Made by a program: the position numbers and the translations under genes. Positions 37,214 through 45,841 of a stretch of DNA of 64,000 nucleotides are shown here, in pieces (positions within the stretch are counted from its first letter, which is position 1; every line of letters begins with the position of its first letter). The DNA is from CAVZCK01 sp963798805 (GTDB lineage: Bacteria; Pseudomonadota; Alphaproteobacteria; Rhizobiales; Rhodomicrobiaceae), in NCBI GenBank assembly GCA_963798805.1, contig CAWCVC010000009.1, positions 202,367 to 266,366 of the forward strand. Direction: 5' to 3'. The notes under the pieces are model-generated. The model searched no databases, was not told the DNA's origin, and worked only from the letters and a program-made list of their open reading frames with translations.

Positions 37214-37822
37214 TTAGGTTGGGGCGGGGGCAGGTTCGATGTCGGCGATCGCAGGAGACTCGGCTTCCTTCAACAGCGCGATCAAGGCTTGGAATTCGGG
37301 CGTCGCAGCTTTGCCGATCCATTCGAAAATGACCATTTCGCTGTCGACGATAACGGCGCCGGCCTGGCGCAGCCGCCACAGAGCAAGTTCGCGGCTCAGT
37401 TCCGAGCGCGAGCCGACGGCGTCGGCGACAATGAATACCTCATAACCGTCGGCAAGAAGGTCGAGTGCGGTCTGGGTGATGCAGACATGGGTCTCGATGC
37501 CGGTGATAATCACCTGGCCGCGCCCGGTGTCGCGCACATCTTCCAGATGCTGCCGCAACGCTTCGTCTTTGGCGCCCGAAAAATGCAGCTTGCCGAAAAT
37601 GGCCGCGCTGCCGCCGAGCTTGGTGCGCAGCTCACCAATCGTCGGGCCGAGACCCTTCGGATAATGTTCCGAAACCGCAACGGGGATCTCCAGCTCCTTC
37701 GCCACGTTGATCAGCCGGAGCGTCGCTTCGACGATTTTCTCCCGTCCCGGAATGAGTGTGAATACTTTATCTTGTATGTCGACGATCAAGAGCTGCGACA
37801 TCTTCCGATTCATGAGCAACAT
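37214..37822 (-). CDS. Isochorismatase family cysteine hydrolase
   Basis: The roughly 202-residue alpha/beta hydrolase is of the YcaC/isochorismatase-like family. The catalytic triad is seen as D in LLIVDIQDKV, K in FGKLHFSG, and C in GIETHVCITQTALDL. I placed the start at the ATG at 37822, with GAGAGAG ten bases upstream; later ATGs at 37813 and 37801 are also possible. The substrate is unknown; members act on small amides, isochorismate-like or nicotinamide-like compounds. Confidence 0.85.
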   Translation of the reverse strand: MLLMNRKMSQLLIVDIQDKVFTLIPGREKIVEATLRLINVAKELEIPVAVSEHYPKGLGPTIGELRTKLGGSAAIFGKLHFSGAKDEALRQHLEDVRDTGRGQVIITGIETHVCITQTALDLLADGYEVFIVADAVGSRSELSRELALWRLRQAGAVIVDSEMVIFEWIGKAATPEFQALIALLKEAESPAIADIEPAPAPT

Positions 37823-37874
37823 GTTTCGCAACTCTCTCGCTCTGACTTCCAAAATCGGCTCTAGGCCGATGATA

Positions 37875-37922
37875 AGTCTAAGCAGGCATTCCTTGGTTAC
37901 CCAACGAATGCCTGCTTAGACT
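37875..37922. repeat. Perfect 17-bp inverted repeat (hairpin C of a pair)
   Basis: Arms AGTCTAAGCAGGCATTC and GAATGCCTGCTTAGACT surround a 14-base loop, followed by CTTTTGTTTT. It lies just upstream of the minus-strand hydrolase gene, so it is not that gene's terminator. Confidence 0.75.
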
Positions 37923-37933
37923 CTTTTGTTTTC

Positions 37934-37984
37934 GCAGAGTTTTTTCCCAAAACCGGGAAGGCCACTTTAGGGAACTCTGCTTAG
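37934..37984. repeat. Inverted repeat (hairpin D of a pair)
   Basis: GCAGAGTT (37934-37941) pairs with AACTCTGC (37973-37980); an inner TTCCC/GGGAA pairing is also possible. The end CTGCTTAG (37977-37984) repeats the right-arm motif of hairpin C. The two-hairpin layout resembles the pair before coxS. Confidence 0.6.
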
Positions 37985-38200
37985 CCTAAAGGTAAGCTTT
38001 GTTGAAGATAAACGATCGTGAACATAGTTTCTCCTTAAGCGGCGCCAGCATGCCGCTGCTTGCGTGCATCGCTAAATCCAGCGGGAATGGTCCTGCCGAG
38101 GCCCTTGATTTTGAGCCCGCTCGCGGCCAATCTCTGGCGCAAGTCATTGCTTCCGCCGCCATTAGGTCAACCGATAACGCTTTCCGGATAGACACCGATC

Positions 38201-38935
38201 ATGATCCTTCCCAAGGCTGCAGCACTGAACGCATTGATAGGGACAACATCCGACGCAACGCCTGTTGCGAAACCGGCCAGGAAGGGAAAGAGCCGTATTC
38301 TCGCCAAGCATCAGCTCGTCCTGGCGAGCGCCTCGCCGCGGCGGCTTGCTCTGCTCGAACAGGTCGGCATCGAGCCGACTGCGCTCCGCCCTGCCACGAT
38401 CGACGAGACCCCGAAGAGGGGCGAGCGTCCGCGCAGTCTCGCTCAGCGCCTCGCCAAATCCAAGGCGCTCGCCGCCCAGGAGCGTTTGCAGCGCGAACCC
38501 GATCTGAAGGACGCATTTGTGCTCGCGGCCGATACCGTGGTCGCGGTCGGACGGCTGTCGATCGGAAAACCGGAATATCTCGACGAAGCGGCCAAGGCGC
38601 TGGCGACCCTCTCCGGTCGCACGCATAAGGTTTACACCGCCGTCTGCGTCGTTACGCCGGAGGGCAGCGTCCGGATGCGAACTGTCGAGACGCGCGTTCG
38701 CCTCAAGCGCCTGAATCGCGAGGAAATCGACAGCTATCTGGCTTGCGGCGAATGGCGCGGCAAGGCCGGCGGCTATGCGATCCAAGGCGTGGCCGGCGCC
38801 TTCATCGAAAAGATCGTCGGCTCCTACTCCAATGTGGTCGGGTTGCCGCTGAAGGAAGTCGTCAGTCTCCTCGTTGGCGAAGGATTTCCGGTCTATTTCA
38901 ACTGGCTCAATCGCGCGGAGGTGGAAGCGGGATGA
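38201..38935 (+). CDS. maf: Maf family nucleoside triphosphate pyrophosphatase
   Basis: The 244-residue Maf protein hydrolyses non-canonical or modified nucleoside triphosphates. Its core starts at LVLASASPRRLALLEQVG (residue about 39), with the AADTVVAVG motif holding the catalytic aspartate. About 35 residues precede the usual Maf start, longer than the family norm, and the ribosome site at 38201 is weak; no better start is visible. It overlaps yacG by four bases. Confidence 0.9.
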   Translation: MILPKAAALNALIGTTSDATPVAKPARKGKSRILAKHQLVLASASPRRLALLEQVGIEPTALRPATIDETPKRGERPRSLAQRLAKSKALAAQERLQREPDLKDAFVLAADTVVAVGRLSIGKPEYLDEAAKALATLSGRTHKVYTAVCVVTPEGSVRMRTVETRVRLKRLNREEIDSYLACGEWRGKAGGYAIQGVAGAFIEKIVGSYSNVVGLPLKEVVSLLVGEGFPVYFNWLNRAEVEAG

Positions 38936-39168
38936 ACGAGCCCGGCAACGGTGATCGGCCCTCAGAACACGGCCCGCGCTGCCCGGTCTGCGGCAAGCCG
39001 CGGAGCGAGGAGTACCGCCCCTTCTGCTCGAAACGCTGCGCCGATGTCGATCTCGGCCGCTGGCTGAGCGGCCGCTATGCGATACCGGGGCAGGTCGATG
39101 CAGACGAGGACGGGGAAGAGGCCGGATCCCGGACAGGCGCCAAGCCGGATCCCGAAAATGGCGGGTAG
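38932..39168 (+). CDS. yacG: DNA gyrase inhibitor YacG (zinc protein)
   Basis: The 78-residue protein has four zinc-binding cysteines, CPVCGKP and FCSKRC, and the following ADVDLGRWLSGRYAIPG motif, all diagnostic for YacG, which binds and inhibits DNA gyrase. It starts in an ATGA overlap with maf, the usual alphaproteobacterial neighbour. The tail is acidic. Confidence 0.92.
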   Translation: MNEPGNGDRPSEHGPRCPVCGKPRSEEYRPFCSKRCADVDLGRWLSGRYAIPGQVDADEDGEEAGSRTGAKPDPENGG

Positions 39169-39506
<338 letters not shown>

Positions 39507-39579
39507 AAGAAATCAATAACTTAGCTGATTTCTTGCCCGAGCAGGCTGAGCATTTGGGAATCCATTTGGGAAAGTTTGT

Positions 39580-40599
39580 TCACGTTCTGCTCTTTTCGAG
39601 CTTTGCAATGGCCGCCAAGGCAAGACCTTTCGTCCGGGCCAGATAACGGTCGAGGATCGCTCCGACGCTCTTCAGCGAATGCCCGGTGATTGCGGCAATT
39701 TCGGCCTCCGTACATCCCGCTTCCGCCAACCGCGTGACGGCCGTCCCGCGCAAATCGTGAAATGTCAGTCCGGTGATGCCGGCGCGCTTGGCGGCCTTGT
39801 GCCATGAGGTCCTGAGGCCATCGCTGGTCCAGGGGCGTCCCAGATTCGACGTCAGCATGATCGGCGAGCAGCGCGGCATCGTCTCGATCGTTGCCTGAAG
39901 GTCGCGGCTGACCGGAATGGCAACCTTCATGCCGGTCTTGGATTGCTGAAGCTTGATCCACTGGCCGTCATAGGCGGACCAAGGCAGGCGAATGAGATCA
40001 CCCTGACGCTGTCCGGTTTCTAATGCCAGGACGAGGGCCCACCAAAGCGGTTCGGAGGCCGCGGTCCTGAAGGCCGTGATCTGATCCGGCAACCAGACCT
40101 TCTCGGAGCGATCTGACTTGTAAAGTTTCTTGAGGCGCGAGGGTGGCCTGTAGGTGGTTTGACCACGTTCGCGCGCCCAGGAAATCAGCCGCATCAAGAT
40201 GGTCCAGGCGTAGTCCCGCTGGCGGTCGCCGGCGGCCAGGCCATCTCGCCATTCGACAAAATCGCTGGTGATCCTTGGATCGCCCAGCGCTTTGAGCGGC
40301 AGGTCGGCAAAGGTGACCTCAATCTGGGCAATATGTTTGAGATAGTCTTTTTGCGTCCGGGGAGCGAGATCGCTGAATTCGCGGGTTTTCTTATAGCCGA
40401 CGATCACCGAATGGAAGGTTGCCGGATCGGTCTTACGTTTCTGCCGGTAAGCCGCCTCATAGCTCTGCATGAATTCCGGCGATCCGGGATGGCCGGTCAG
40501 CCTTGGCCCGCCCTTCCAGGCATACCAATAGGTGACGAGCCTGCCATCGGCGAGGCGGGTTGTGACTTTATTCACCCCCTTCAGTCGAACCCGAGCCAT
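39580..40599 (-). CDS. int: Tyrosine-type site-specific recombinase (island integrase)
   Basis: The 339-residue phage-type integrase has a core-binding domain at about 60-150 and the catalytic domain with R in ETGQRQGDLIRL, HDLRGTAVTRLAEAG, H in ITGHSLKSVG and the nucleophile tyrosine in ILDRYLART. The ATG at 40599 gives the start MARVRLKGVNK. Location and orientation next to tRNA-Phe mark it as the enzyme that integrated this island. Its start overlaps the excisionase-like gene by 32 bases. Confidence 0.93.
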   Translation of the reverse strand: MARVRLKGVNKVTTRLADGRLVTYWYAWKGGPRLTGHPGSPEFMQSYEAAYRQKRKTDPATFHSVIVGYKKTREFSDLAPRTQKDYLKHIAQIEVTFADLPLKALGDPRITSDFVEWRDGLAAGDRQRDYAWTILMRLISWARERGQTTYRPPSRLKKLYKSDRSEKVWLPDQITAFRTAASEPLWWALVLALETGQRQGDLIRLPWSAYDGQWIKLQQSKTGMKVAIPVSRDLQATIETMPRCSPIMLTSNLGRPWTSDGLRTSWHKAAKRAGITGLTFHDLRGTAVTRLAEAGCTEAEIAAITGHSLKSVGAILDRYLARTKGLALAAIAKLEKSRT

Positions 40600-40816
40600 G
40601 TCTTGCCGTCCTCCGCTGCCGCCACGCATCCAATGCGTTTTCCGACGACCCCAGTCCTGAAATCCTGTCGCAAGCGCTATCGAGCGCTTTCATATCATAA
40701 AGGCCAAGATCCGGCAGCGCCTTCGGCAAAAGTCCGCTCTCGACCCAGCTTCTGAAAGTCGAAAGCGGAATGCCGAGGGTTTTTGCCGCTTCGGTTTCAC
40801 CAAGAAATCTTGCCAT
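40568..40816 (-). CDS. Excisionase-like helix-turn-helix protein
   Basis: The 82-residue protein has an N-terminal winged-HTH/MerR-like segment: FLGETEAAKTLGIPLSTFRSWVESGLLPKA. Small HTH proteins of this kind directly upstream of integrases act as recombination directionality factors. The overlap with int supports co-expression. A function as Xis is inferred from size and position. Confidence 0.65.
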   Translation of the reverse strand: MARFLGETEAAKTLGIPLSTFRSWVESGLLPKALPDLGLYDMKALDSACDRISGLGSSENALDAWRQRRTARHGSGSTEGGE

Positions 40817-40873
40817 GAGAGACTTCCGACTTCGGCACTTTCTTCGTCATAACAATATGATCCAAGCCAGATC

Positions 40874-42412
40874 TCATTCCGTTCTTTGGATCCGCCAGAG
40901 CGCGGCGCGGCCGCGCTCGCCGGCACGGGCGACATACAGGCCGTTGCAGCGGTCGTCGGTGTGGCGTTCGATCCAGCGGCCGAGAATGCGCGGGTTGATG
41001 GCGTGGCGCTCGCCTGCGATTTCGAGAAGAACGTCGCGCAGCGTCTGGGCCTCCTCGTCAAAGACAGGGGCGTTCATGGCTTCCTGAACCAGATCGCCGG
41101 TGCGCCAGCGTTTGCCGTCGGGCGCGATTCCCATAATGGAGGCGGCGGTCTCCAGAAACGCCGCCAGCTTCTGCCGCTCGGGCTCGCGCTCCTTGGCGGC
41201 GGCGATCGAGGCGGCCGGATCGCCAAGCTCGGCGATGCCCTCCCGTGTCAGCCAGAGCACGCCTTGGCGGATGAGATCATCCCAGGCTTCGAACGAGGCG
41301 AGCCGATCGGGCGTTGCCCGCGATCCGCTGGCCGCAATGAAGCCGCGTAGCAGGATGAGAGCGGCAGCGATCAGCGCCTGGCGGTGCTCCCGGCAATGGC
41401 GGCGGGCATCGAGTGCGAAGCTGCGCCGTTCGGCATGTTCGGCTTTCAGGTCGATCCGGGCGGTGACGATGCGCCGCCACAGATCACCGCGCGGCACGAA
41501 ATTGTTGCCGCTGATGAGCACGAGCACATTGGTTGGCAGCCGCAGCATCTGCGAGACGCCCAGCACGCGGTCGGAATAGTGATCGTCGGTGAGGAAAGCC
41601 TCCAGCGCTGAGGAGGCGAACTGACCTTTGACATTGTCGAGCAGGATCGAAGGCTGGCCAGCGCGGAGGGAGGAGAGAAGCCGCTTGCGCAATTCCTCCT
41701 CATTGCGGCATTCGGGGATGACGGCGACCTCGCCACCGGCCAGTTCGGCGATGCAGGTGGCGAGCAGGGTTTTGCCGCTGCCTGCGCTCGGGGCGTCGAA
41801 GCTGAAGGCGGGCGCACGCGGCAAGGTGCGCCGGACCGTGGCGGTGAGGATGGCGGCGACCGCTGCGCCGCGATCCTCCAGCGAGGCATAAGGGAATTCG
41901 GCAAAGGGGCGCCAGAGGCTACGCCAAGCCTTGTGCAAGATTTCGACACTCGGCTCCGTGGGGATCTCCGGCCAATCGCGTCCCCGCAGGTACAGGCCGG
42001 TTTCGGCATCGAAGCCGGGCTGGTCGATGAGCGATCCGTCAGGGCGCAAGGTCGGGGCGGTGATGATGCCGGCGAGTTCGGGGAGGCCGCGCTCTGCCGT
42101 CTTGGCTATGACGGTCTTGGCGAGCCAGCCCGGCGGATCGGCCTCGCGACGCAGCCAATCCTCGCCGGAGACCTTATAGCGGAAGAAGCGCATATGGCGA
42201 GCCAGGTAGTCGGTCAGCCAGCATTCCTCGACGGGGAGAATCTGACAGCCGGCGATCCGGACCAGCTCGCCGCTGCGCTCATAAAGCCCGCCGCGCTCCT
42301 TGAGGATGTCGATGGCTTCGTCCGTGGCGGTAGGGCGCTCGCCGAGGCGCAGATCGATCTCGGCGCGCTCCGGAAGGGGGGCCTCGTTCACGAACTTTGC
42401 GCGGTGGGACAT
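40874..42412 (-). CDS. Island-encoded AAA/helicase-like replication protein
   Basis: The 512-residue protein has a P-loop Walker A APSAGSGKTLLA in the middle (about residue 200), Walker B PSILLDNV, and a downstream ISGNNFVPRGDLWRRIV segment as in DUF927/D5-like helicases of phages and integrative elements. The N-terminal 170 residues lack a primase motif I can see. The ATG at 42412 has GAGGGG at ideal spacing; the GTG at 42418 is an alternative. It may give the island limited autonomous replication after excision. Confidence 0.7.
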   Translation of the reverse strand: MSHRAKFVNEAPLPERAEIDLRLGERPTATDEAIDILKERGGLYERSGELVRIAGCQILPVEECWLTDYLARHMRFFRYKVSGEDWLRREADPPGWLAKTVIAKTAERGLPELAGIITAPTLRPDGSLIDQPGFDAETGLYLRGRDWPEIPTEPSVEILHKAWRSLWRPFAEFPYASLEDRGAAVAAILTATVRRTLPRAPAFSFDAPSAGSGKTLLATCIAELAGGEVAVIPECRNEEELRKRLLSSLRAGQPSILLDNVKGQFASSALEAFLTDDHYSDRVLGVSQMLRLPTNVLVLISGNNFVPRGDLWRRIVTARIDLKAEHAERRSFALDARRHCREHRQALIAAALILLRGFIAASGSRATPDRLASFEAWDDLIRQGVLWLTREGIAELGDPAASIAAAKEREPERQKLAAFLETAASIMGIAPDGKRWRTGDLVQEAMNAPVFDEEAQTLRDVLLEIAGERHAINPRILGRWIERHTDDRCNGLYVARAGERGRAALWRIQRTE

Positions 42413-42782
42413 CGCCACCCCTCAAGCGGCAGGTTTCAACACATGCGCCCGCAACCAGGCGGAGCGCAGCCGCCGGGTGAAAAATCCGGACAGGGCATTT
42501 TCGGGTTTTCGGTCTTGACGGCTGAAGCGGGCCTTACCGGCTCTTTATCGCTTCACGGCCAACAGCATAGCGTTTCGAGAGTGCCATTATCAGCCCCATT
42601 GAGGGGTCATTTGCGGCGGCCGAGATGCACTCATCGGCGCTTTCGGGGCCATCTTAGGGTCTCAAACCGCCCCCAAATCGGTCTCTTTTTCGATTGGGAG
42701 ACCCATTACGGGACCGATTTTAGGGCAACTTGGTCGTGTCCCGCGGCAGCTATATAATGCTGGTCGATGAGTTCGGTGCGTA
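42413..42782. other. Intergenic stretch between helicase-like gene and CBASS operon
   Basis: 370 bases without a gene. A small inverted repeat GGTCTC...GAGACC is present near 42680-42702. Otherwise nothing stands out. Confidence 0.4.
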
Positions 42783-43217
42783 TCAGCGCGGGCCTTCAAC
42801 GCCGATCGGCGTCGTAAGTTGTTGATTTTGCCTATCTCGGTAGGGCCACACAGTGGCGCCGATCCACATCCAGGCGTTGAGCAGGCCGCGTCGATGAAAG
42901 AACACGATGGCGTCGGCGTTGAGGCTCTTTCCGATATCTTTGCGGATGCGCTTGATCGCGGCGAATACAAGGTCAGAACGCAGACCCAAGAAACGCTTGA
43001 CGCAGCGATTGCCGATCTCCGCGCGATGCCCGGTCGTCCTGTTGAAGATGGTGCAGATTTCAATGACGGGTAAGTGATTGCACAAACATGTCTCGGGTTC
43101 GTCGGCCTCGGAGATATCAACGAAGCTCCGCTCCTTACGCGCAACCTCCCAGTCGGTGGCGGCGCTGAGCGCGAGAATGGAGTCGCGCAGTTGCCGGAAG
43201 TTATGCCCGTCGCCCAT
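42783..43217 (-). CDS. Unknown protein at the end of the CBASS operon (144 aa)
   Basis: I do not recognise a family. The start at 43217 (MGDGHNFRQLRD) follows GGGAG at good spacing and lies nine bases past the nucC stop; a start at 43241 would overlap nucC. A Cys/His cluster is visible, CLCNHLPVIEICTIFN, followed by a TGHRAEIGNRCVKRFLG segment, which could bind zinc. The C-terminal third has an unusual run of Trp residues (WMWIGATVWPYRD). Position and direction make it the sixth gene of the CBASS transcript. It may be an accessory factor or an unrelated passenger. Confidence 0.6.
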   Translation of the reverse strand: MGDGHNFRQLRDSILALSAATDWEVARKERSFVDISEADEPETCLCNHLPVIEICTIFNRTTGHRAEIGNRCVKRFLGLRSDLVFAAIKRIRKDIGKSLNADAIVFFHRRGLLNAWMWIGATVWPYRDRQNQQLTTPIGVEGPR

Positions 43218-43225
43218 GGCGCTCC

Positions 43226-43951
43226 CTACTTCACCAGCCACTCCGCATAGGCTTCTACGTCGATCATCGGCACGGTCCCGCTAAACTGCAGGCGCGAGAT
43301 CAGCTTGAAAAGGAACGCCGTCGCGGCCCTCGTTTCATGCTCGAAACTATAACTGCCCGTCGTCGGATCGCGCACAAAATGACCGTGCGCGGCGATGCAG
43401 CCGAGATCGAGTTGCCGGTCGCCCGTTCCGGCATTGAGCGCCTCAGCAAGCGCGGCGCCCATCGGGGGATTCCATTCGCTTTCGAAAGAAAGAGTGCCGC
43501 CGAGGATCGCGATCGGGGGTTTGGGATCGTAGGTTCCGCCCGCATGCGGGATGGGCAGGCTGGTGCGGTGAAGCCGACGGACACTCGCAACCTTGGTCTG
43601 AGCGTAGTCTACAAGCCCCGCATCGATCGTCTGCTTGGCTTCGAATACCGCATAGACGCTTTCGGCCGGGATGATGGTCTGGCCCTTGTAGGTGAAGATG
43701 AAGGGGGAGTACTGCCGGTCGAACACGACGACATCGATCTGCTCGCTGAATTGTCCCTTGCTGTCTACGACATGCGCCTTTGCGGCTTCGTAGCGCTTGG
43801 GCAGGTATGTCTTCAGAAGCTCAAGCCAGACTTCCTCGCTGGCATCGCCCTTCGAACCCGAGTGCTGGATCGACTTGCGGACGATCGCCAGCTTGGTCTG
43901 GATGTCCTCATGCAGCGAAGCCAGCAGTTGAGACAGGGACCATTCGGCCAT
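43226..43951 (-). CDS. nucC: CBASS effector endonuclease NucC
   Basis: The 241-residue protein matches NucC, the restriction-endonuclease-fold effector activated by cyclic tri-AMP, which assembles into hexamers and destroys DNA in infected cells. The active site is intact: D73 in QIDVVVFD, and E104 and K106 in VFEAK; these are the same residue numbers as in E. coli NucC (family knowledge). The start MAEWSLSQLLASLHEDIQ and the end VPMIDVEAYAEWLVK are also typical. It lies 11 bases past the CD-NTase stop, so it is in the operon. Confidence 0.92.
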   Translation of the reverse strand: MAEWSLSQLLASLHEDIQTKLAIVRKSIQHSGSKGDASEEVWLELLKTYLPKRYEAAKAHVVDSKGQFSEQIDVVVFDRQYSPFIFTYKGQTIIPAESVYAVFEAKQTIDAGLVDYAQTKVASVRRLHRTSLPIPHAGGTYDPKPPIAILGGTLSFESEWNPPMGAALAEALNAGTGDRQLDLGCIAAHGHFVRDPTTGSYSFEHETRAATAFLFKLISRLQFSGTVPMIDVEAYAEWLVK

Positions 43952-43962
43952 GATGCGGCTCC

Positions 43963-44865
43963 TTAGCTTAAGGGGAACTTCGGGCCGAACAGCGCGCGCC
44001 AGGCCTTCAGCGCGTCGCCGTTGCAGCCCTGACGGGCGAGATTAATGGCGGCGGTCGCGTCACGGCTTGCCTGCAGCAGGAGATCGCGTGCGCGCTGCTT
44101 GCGCGCGTTGTCCATGCCGTTACTGATCGGCGGCCCCAGTCTTGCTGGGTCCGGCCAGGTATCGAACATGCGGTCAGCCATTGTCGAGAATAGGCTCTGC
44201 AGCTCACGGTCGAACTGCCCCTGCCATCCGCCGTAGAGGCATTCCAGCGCCATGACCTCGATGAGGAACGAGGGCTTGACGGGCTTGTCCCGGCCGTGAC
44301 GCGGATTGTTGTTCCAGTATTTGACCATGCGGACGAGGCCCTTCCACTCGTTCGAAAGGGCCTGGTGCGCGGCCGTCGCTTTCTCCGCATGGATTTTGGG
44401 GTTCGTCTTGATCCAATCGCCGCTGTCAGTGTCGGGAATCTCGTAGTCGTCGCCCTCGGGGAAGGCCGGCACGACATCGACGCTCAGAATGCGGTAGTCG
44501 GTGTTGTCGTCGGCATCGACATCGACGCCGAAATCGACATTGACCGACCGGCTCTGCTTGCGCACGGCCTTCTCACCGTCCTTTTCGACCAGCGCGTCGT
44601 AGAAGTCCTTGATCACCACGGATGGTGCCTTACCGCGGTAATGGCGCTCCGACGCCTTCAACACAAAGAAGATGTCGATATCCTTGAGCGGCTTGGTCTT
44701 GGTGTATCGCGCGTAAGAGCCGGTCAGGAAGCTGTTCGCGATCGAAAACTTGGTGTCGAGATAATCCCGCACCTCCTGCTGACGCGTTGACGCGTTCTTC
44801 TGCTCCTTGTCGTTGAGCTCCAGCCGGCTCTTAAACTTGCGGAAAGCTTCATCGAGCGTCAGCAT
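43963..44865 (-). CDS. CBASS CD-NTase (cyclic oligonucleotide synthase)
   Basis: The 300-residue cGAS/DncV-like nucleotidyltransferase has the nucleotide-binding GSYARYTKT motif (GS at 49-50), catalytic aspartates D62 and D64 in KDIDIFF, and the third acidic residue in LSVDVVPAF (about 128-130). The NucC neighbour predicts cyclic tri-AMP as product, which fits clade C/D enzymes. It needs HORMA binding for activation in type III systems. Its ATG overlaps the HORMA stop (TGATG), with GGAGGA before it. Confidence 0.92.
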   Translation of the reverse strand: MLTLDEAFRKFKSRLELNDKEQKNASTRQQEVRDYLDTKFSIANSFLTGSYARYTKTKPLKDIDIFFVLKASERHYRGKAPSVVIKDFYDALVEKDGEKAVRKQSRSVNVDFGVDVDADDNTDYRILSVDVVPAFPEGDDYEIPDTDSGDWIKTNPKIHAEKATAAHQALSNEWKGLVRMVKYWNNNPRHGRDKPVKPSFLIEVMALECLYGGWQGQFDRELQSLFSTMADRMFDTWPDPARLGPPISNGMDNARKQRARDLLLQASRDATAAINLARQGCNGDALKAWRALFGPKFPLS

Positions 44866-45368
44866 CAGTTCTTCCTCCAGTAGGCGGTGCTGCCGCCCAG
44901 CCCGTTATGTTCGATGGTGGAACCGAGGCTGTGGCGGATGAAACCGTCTGTCGAGCGGTAGCTCGTGCGGCTCCAGCCGCTGACGTCGGGTCGATCGGGC
45001 TTGGTGTGCAGCAACAGGCGGTAGCCCGCTTCACTGGGCAGGAGGCCGGCCTTCTTCACCGCGTACCGGATCTGATCGGTATCGGTCCAAAATCCGCCGT
45101 CGCCACCGAAGCCGGTGCTGTAGACGACGTCGATATCCCAACGGCCCACCAGGTTGTCCGTCTTCGGGTCGTAGATTTCGAGCACGACGGTCTCGAGATC
45201 ACCTGTAGACAGCCAGGTCTGGATGCCCCTCATGTTGGTGGCCCAGTCTTCGACGAGGCCGGAAGGATCGAGGCCGCTGAGCCTGATTATGTCCTTCATG
45301 CTCTTGAGGATGTTGTCGGCAACATAGACGACGGAATGGGTGTAGGTGTTGACGCTAACGCTGGTCAT
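44865..45368 (-). CDS. cap7: CBASS HORMA-domain protein (Cap7)
   Basis: The 167-residue bacterial HORMA protein starts MTSVSVNTYTHSVVYVADNILKSMKDIIRLSGLDP, the diagnostic start of CBASS HORMA proteins. In type III CBASS the closed HORMA bound to a target peptide activates the CD-NTase; TRIP13 reopens it. It overlaps cap8 by ATGA and the CD-NTase by one base, so the stoichiometry is coupled. Confidence 0.9.
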   Translation of the reverse strand: MTSVSVNTYTHSVVYVADNILKSMKDIIRLSGLDPSGLVEDWATNMRGIQTWLSTGDLETVVLEIYDPKTDNLVGRWDIDVVYSTGFGGDGGFWTDTDQIRYAVKKAGLLPSEAGYRLLLHTKPDRPDVSGWSRTSYRSTDGFIRHSLGSTIEHNGLGGSTAYWRKN

Positions 45369-45772
45369 GAGCCGAGAAACCCCTTGGTGTCGAGCACCAG
45401 ACCGGACGACGTGCTTGCTGCGGTACCATCCTGTTTGGTGGCTGTGGTTTCCGCGCTGTCGCGGGCCGTGATGCGAACGCTGTGCTTTTTGAGCGCGGCC
45501 TGAACCCAGGCGAGGTCTTCCGCGGCACAGGGCAGCGAGACCGCCCAGTCGCCCTTGAGAGGATCGAACCCCAGCGGGTCCTCATTGGCGTCGCCGCCGT
45601 CGATGGCATCGTCGTCGTACAGGCAGTAGATGCGTGTGCGCGGTCCGTCGCAGGTCACGACGATGGCGGCATCGCGCGGCGCCTGGTCGGCGATGAGGCT
45701 CGCCGCGACGCCCGCCACGGCGAGTAATTCGGTGCGTGCCGTGCCGCTATGCCCCTGCGTCAGCAGCTCCAC
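45365..45772 (-). CDS. cap8: CBASS second HORMA-like protein (Cap8), likely frameshifted at its start
   Basis: The open frame of 135 codons starts at a GTG (45772) and reads xELLTQGHSGTARTELLAVAG; this begins in mid-helix with no ribosome site. An ATG at 45845 overlaps the TRIP13 stop (ATGA) and opens a different frame (MSTVVRRTFRSIP...) that ends after 18 codons. Deleting one base from the six-G run at 45805-45810 joins the frames into a 159-residue protein whose first part continues ...RTAHDTWGAVVELLTQ. In Pseudomonas type III CBASS the second HORMA protein's N-terminus carries the closure peptide bound by Cap7 (family knowledge), so this region matters. It could be a sequencing indel, slippage or true loss. 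Confidence 0.7.
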   Translation of the reverse strand: MELLTQGHSGTARTELLAVAGVAASLIADQAPRDAAIVVTCDGPRTRIYCLYDDDAIDGGDANEDPLGFDPLKGDWAVSLPCAAEDLAWVQAALKKHSVRITARDSAETTATKQDGTAASTSSGLVLDTKGFLGS

Positions 45773-45841
45773 GACCGCGCCCCAGGTATCATGCGCGGTC
45801 CTGTGGGGGGATGCTGCGAAACGTGCGGCGGACGACAGTGC

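Noticed and set aside
37875..37932. Rho-independent terminator
   Set aside because: The 17-bp stem plus T-rich tail looks right for the plus strand, but no plus-strand gene ends upstream of it; the nearest gene is on the minus strand and starts there.
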